Source of the DNA: Flavobacterium sp. FEMGT703F
Lineage (GTDB): Bacteria > Bacteroidota > Bacteroidia > Flavobacteriales > Flavobacteriaceae
Direction of reading: 5' to 3'
DNA length: 33,597 bases
Assembly (NCBI GenBank): GCA_002786385.1
Contig: PGCN01000022.1
Coordinates: 1 to 33,597, forward strand
The position numbers were made by a program, and so were the translations under genes. Below the pieces are notes generated by a model. The model worked only from the letters and a program-made list of their open reading frames with translations. It made no database searches and had not been told where the DNA came from. Shown here piece after piece: positions 31,401-33,597 of the stretch (positions are counted from its first letter, which is position 1; every line of letters begins with the position of its first letter).

Positions 31401-33597
31401 ATTGATGGCGGCACTCCGGTAACAGGAACTTTTCCCACCGTTAATGGTTCTAATTTTACCGTAACAGGAGTATCTCCCGGGCAAGTAGTGGTATTCACTA
31501 TTACTTGGAATGGCGTATGTACACCACCTTTGACTTCTTCAACGGTGGTGCCGACTTTTACACAACTTGGTCCTTATTGTGCCGGTCAAACAATACCGGC
31601 TTTGCCAACTACTTCTCTAAATAATAAGACAGGAACCTGGTCGCCGGCCACTATTGATAATACCGCTACAACAACTTATACTTTCACACCCAATCCGGCG
31701 CAATGTGCTTCAAGAGCATCTATGACCATTGTAATCAATCCGAATGTGGTACCTACATTCAATGCTGTGGCACCAATTTGTAGCGGACAAACATTGGCTG
31801 CATTGCCTACTACATCTACAAACGGCATTACCGGAACTTGGTCGCCTGCGCTAAACAATACAGCTACGACTACTTACACTTTTACACCAACGGCCGGACA
31901 ATGTGCTTCGCCTACAACTTTAACTATCACTGTAAACCCTAATGTATTACCAACGTTCACAGCGGTGGCTCCTATTTGTAGCGGTCAAACATTGGCGGCT
32001 TTGCCTACTACATCAAATAATGGTTTTACCGGAACTTGGTCACCGGCTTTGAATAATACAGCTACTACCACTTACACCTTCACTCCATCAGCGGGTCAAT
32101 GTGCCACTATAGCTTCTTTATCAATAACGGTTAATCCTATTGTTACTCCAACCTTTACCGCGGTACCACCAATTTGTAGCGGACAAACCCTAACAGCTTT
32201 GCCCACTACATCTAACAATGGTATTACCGGGTCTTGGTCACCGGCGCTAAACAATACCGCTACGACAACTTACACCTTTACACCAACGGCCGGGCAATGT
32301 GCTTCGACCACAACTTTAACCATCACTGTAAATCCAAATGTATTGCCAACTTTTACCGCCGTTGGGCCAATTTGTAGCGGACAAACTTTAACGGCTTTGC
32401 CTACTACTTCTAATAATGGTATTAGTGGGACTTGGACACCGGCCTTGAATAATACGGCAACAACTACTTATACTTTCACACCAATAAATAGTCAGTGCGC
32501 TACTTCTACCACTTTAACGGTAACTGTCAATGCAAATGTATCGCCAACTTTTACAGCGGTTGCGCCAATTTGTAGCGGGCAAACGCTAACAGCTTTACCT
32601 ACAACATCTAACAACGGAATTACCGGGACTTGGTCGCCGGCTTTGAACAATACCGCTACAACTACTTATACCTTTACGCCAACTGCAGGTCAATGTGCTT
32701 CCACAACTACTTTGGTGATTACGGTTAACCCACGTGTTACGCCAACTTTTACAGCGGTTTCACCGGTTTGTAATGGTGGAGTGATTACTCCATTGCCAAC
32801 AACTTCCAACAACGGAATTGCCGGAACATGGTCGCCTGCGCTCAACAATACAACCACTACAACCTATACTTTTACACCCAATGCTACTGAGTGCGCTACT
32901 AATGCTACTCTGACAATAACCGTTATTCCTTTAACAGACCCTGTGGTGGCTATAGTAGAATCTTGTAATGCCAACTCAGTAACGGTTACCAGTCCTATTG
33001 GAAATAATTACGAATATACTATAGACGGCGGCACTTACCAGTCTAGTCCGGTTTTCTTCAATTTAGCAGTAGGGAATCACACCATTGTAGCCCATGAAAT
33101 TACCGGTAATTGCTTTTCTAATGCAGTTGCTTTCAATATCAATCCTACTACTAATGATGTAATTGTTACAGCGCCGCAACCCTTAAGAGGTTGTGATTTT
33201 AGCAACGATGGTTTTATTGCGTTTAACTTAAATCAGGTAATCAATACCGTTACCGGTGGTGCTCCTTACACGGTGTCTTTTCATGAAACGGTAACCGATG
33301 CCAATACCGGAGCAACGCCAATTATTGATATTACGGCGTATGAAAATATTAATCCATGGTTGCAAATTATTTATATTAGAGTTCAATCTACTACAACCGG
33401 ATGTTATGAAGTTTTACCATTACAATTGATAGTTGATCCAACTCCGGAAGCAACCACACCTAACGATTATGTTCTTTGTGACTACGTTGGCGCAGTAGGC
33501 TTTGAGACTTTTGATTTAACCACCACTATACCGCAAATTCTAGGCAGTATCGACCCGTCGACTCATACGGTAACCTTCCACACCAGTTTGGGAGATG
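28416..33597 (+). CDS. Second giant secreted surface protein with SprB-type, lamin-tail-like and 66-aa repeats (partial)
   Basis: Open from the ATG at 28416 to the end of the window (about 1727 codons), so it is partial at its C-terminus. Residues 1-25 are a signal peptide (MKRITFSKTIVWAVTLMMSW then SGFSQ). Two related jelly-roll domains follow: NLLNNGDFELGF to DFAVDDFSL (about 26-210) and NLVANGNFSNG to DFALDDIALT (about 365-530). A SprB-type repeat (PTCQGLSNGSI to GLAAGTYTVSVTDSAG) lies between them. A lamin-tail-like domain (FISEVTDESSGALSYIEIFN) occupies about 662-822. Seven 66-residue repeats with CSGQTL, ALPTTSNNG and GTWSPALNNTATTTYTFTP span about 1046-1508. Type IX secretion and a gliding/adhesion role are inferred. 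Confidence 0.9.
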   Translation, partial: MKRITFSKTIVWAVTLMMSWSGFSQNLLNNGDFELGFNIGHQGGQAPNYTVLTTPYSGTTAAGNWTIFTNPQPVNTTSFITSGDHTTGSGQMMIIDGTNVGGQQRFWKAGNSGGGVCGLTVGVTYTFSYWIRSIFTTAGGTLANIGVQFNNANNVTLVSGSAAAPTVANGWRQVVYTFTPTNACVNIELYNNNTDFAGNDFAVDDFSLTAPPVPLSISYTATNPTCQGLSNGSIAAYANNGATPYGNYVLTGAASQTNTTGFFTGLAAGTYTVSVTDSAGTFVSQTNIVLTNPTGLTVSSPVSICSGASTTLTASGGATGYSWTANPSDASLTTPNIANPVVSPTQPTTYTVSSTATTTVNLVANGNFSNGNVGFDTDYTFYTPSNTTLAQRAYGIVINPNSWETGFSAACVDHTTGGGFMMVVDGSTFNSGNDLVWGQTVAVTPGQNYTFSYWLQTVAPNNPAVIRTVINGTLVGTANASATVCGWTQYTYVWNSGASTSAQIQLFNSNTNSSGNDFALDDIALTTSVNCNVSASVTVSINTSVAPTIVCGTATPTSQVFNWTALAGATGYSISYSINGGTPVNGGTITATTFTVTSITSSDSVSLTVTPTGSGCFTSATKICGAAPCPPPTVSVTQQPTCAVPTGTIVFTNPVGPSPLPIPTDLFISEVTDESSGALSYIEIFNGTGTPKNLANYKLKIYNNGNPGPSNFCDFALSGTLNNNDVYVVGVGSAANQGGVVPDLVVSACPGFNTNDNVRLATSADVEFDLWGRTDGVDFTPLNQSGYTYRRLATAPHPSMIWNPADWTAIDPQDYTEIGSYTYQTATYEYSVNGVNYQTSPTFTGLAPGTYNVTVRDLVSGCVSTPIALVVNPVPTVPAPSVAPVVYCQNTAATPLTATPSTGGVLNWYGTNATGGTASTTAPTPSTATLGTTTYYVSQTLGGCESPRATITVTVNNQAPTATPILFCDVANSTSTSVAFDFNNVGQTSFSYSYTIDGGTPVTGTFPTVNGSNFTVTGVSPGQVVVFTITWNGVCTPPLTSSTVVPTFTQLGPYCAGQTIPALPTTSLNNKTGTWSPATIDNTATTTYTFTPNPAQCASRASMTIVINPNVVPTFNAVAPICSGQTLAALPTTSTNGITGTWSPALNNTATTTYTFTPTAGQCASPTTLTITVNPNVLPTFTAVAPICSGQTLAALPTTSNNGFTGTWSPALNNTATTTYTFTPSAGQCATIASLSITVNPIVTPTFTAVPPICSGQTLTALPTTSNNGITGSWSPALNNTATTTYTFTPTAGQCASTTTLTITVNPNVLPTFTAVGPICSGQTLTALPTTSNNGISGTWTPALNNTATTTYTFTPINSQCATSTTLTVTVNANVSPTFTAVAPICSGQTLTALPTTSNNGITGTWSPALNNTATTTYTFTPTAGQCASTTTLVITVNPRVTPTFTAVSPVCNGGVITPLPTTSNNGIAGTWSPALNNTTTTTYTFTPNATECATNATLTITVIPLTDPVVAIVESCNANSVTVTSPIGNNYEYTIDGGTYQSSPVFFNLAVGNHTIVAHEITGNCFSNAVAFNINPTTNDVIVTAPQPLRGCDFSNDGFIAFNLNQVINTVTGGAPYTVSFHETVTDANTGATPIIDITAYENINPWLQIIYIRVQSTTTGCYEVLPLQLIVDPTPEATTPNDYVLCDYVGAVGFETFDLTTTIPQILGSIDPSTHTVTFHTSLGD
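31551..32939 (+). repeat. Seven tandem coding repeats of about 198 bp (66 aa)
   Basis: Units begin near 31551, 31752, 31950, 32148, 32346, 32544 and 32742, with a 198-base period after the first (201 bases). Each carries versions of ttttacagcggtggcaccaa, atttgtagcggacaaac and tacacctttacacc. Unlike the left-hand adhesin repeats, the copies have diverged at many third-codon positions, so they are older. Confidence 0.92.

Noticed and set aside
29225..31858. Minus-strand ORFs in the right-hand adhesin region
   Set aside because: They are low-complexity antisense readings of the repeat domains; the plus frame has a signal peptide and is open throughout.

Overview
The window looks like chromosomal DNA from a Flavobacterium-type member of the Bacteroidota. 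The evidence is: many TAnnTTTG promoter elements just upstream of genes, little use of Shine-Dalgarno sequences, two very large secreted proteins of the kind exported by the type IX (gliding/PorSS) system, a flavobacterial arrangement of arginine decarboxylase, a deoxyhypusine-synthase-like gene and aroB, and AT-rich intergenic DNA carrying the short 'word' repeats common in this group. No tRNA, phage, insertion sequence or CRISPR array was seen.

Layout. 1-4895 (minus) is the N-terminal 1631 codons of a giant surface adhesin with five 99-residue tandem repeats, preceded by a small secreted protein (4920-5465, minus). A 617-base AT-rich gap follows. 6083-9605 (plus) is a polyphosphate module: SixA-like histidine phosphatase, polyphosphate kinase and Ppx/GppA phosphatase. 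Facing it is dnaX (11331 to 9602, minus), which is split by an A10 run into gamma (360 aa) and a tau extension in the -1 frame. The RNase P RNA gene (about 11441-11757, plus) is divergent from dnaX, and a structured element (minus) lies just after rsmD. rsmD and a DUF3822-like gene (minus) are divergent from a RecD-like helicase and kdsB (plus). A potassium-channel-like gene and a spermidine-synthase-fold gene overlap on the minus strand. An acyltransferase, an M14 carboxypeptidase, an Lrp/AsnC regulator, PEP carboxylase and a DinB-fold protein follow on the plus strand. A strong two-way terminator separates these from a minus-strand series: aroB, a 59-codon small ORF, arginine decarboxylase, the deoxyhypusine-synthase-like gene and an acidic-tail protein. 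Proline dehydrogenase is divergent from aroB. The right edge (28416 to the end, plus) is a second giant adhesin with SprB-type, lamin-tail-like and seven 66-residue repeats, truncated by the window.

Working together. The sixA-ppk-ppx set makes, remodels and possibly signals through polyphosphate. dnaX, rnpB, rsmD and the helicase are core information-processing genes. speA and the deoxyhypusine-synthase-like gene probably feed polyamine (homospermidine-type) synthesis, and the locus has two possible post-transcriptional control elements: the small ORF and a 40-base hairpin. The two large terminal proteins are probably cell-surface or gliding/adhesion factors.

The most interesting signals are the probable programmed frameshift or slippage site in dnaX, the observation that the tau linker is built from the same kinds of words as the intergenic repeats, and the untranslated features of the polyamine locus. 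All functional statements rest on reading the sequence and on family knowledge; no searches were run.
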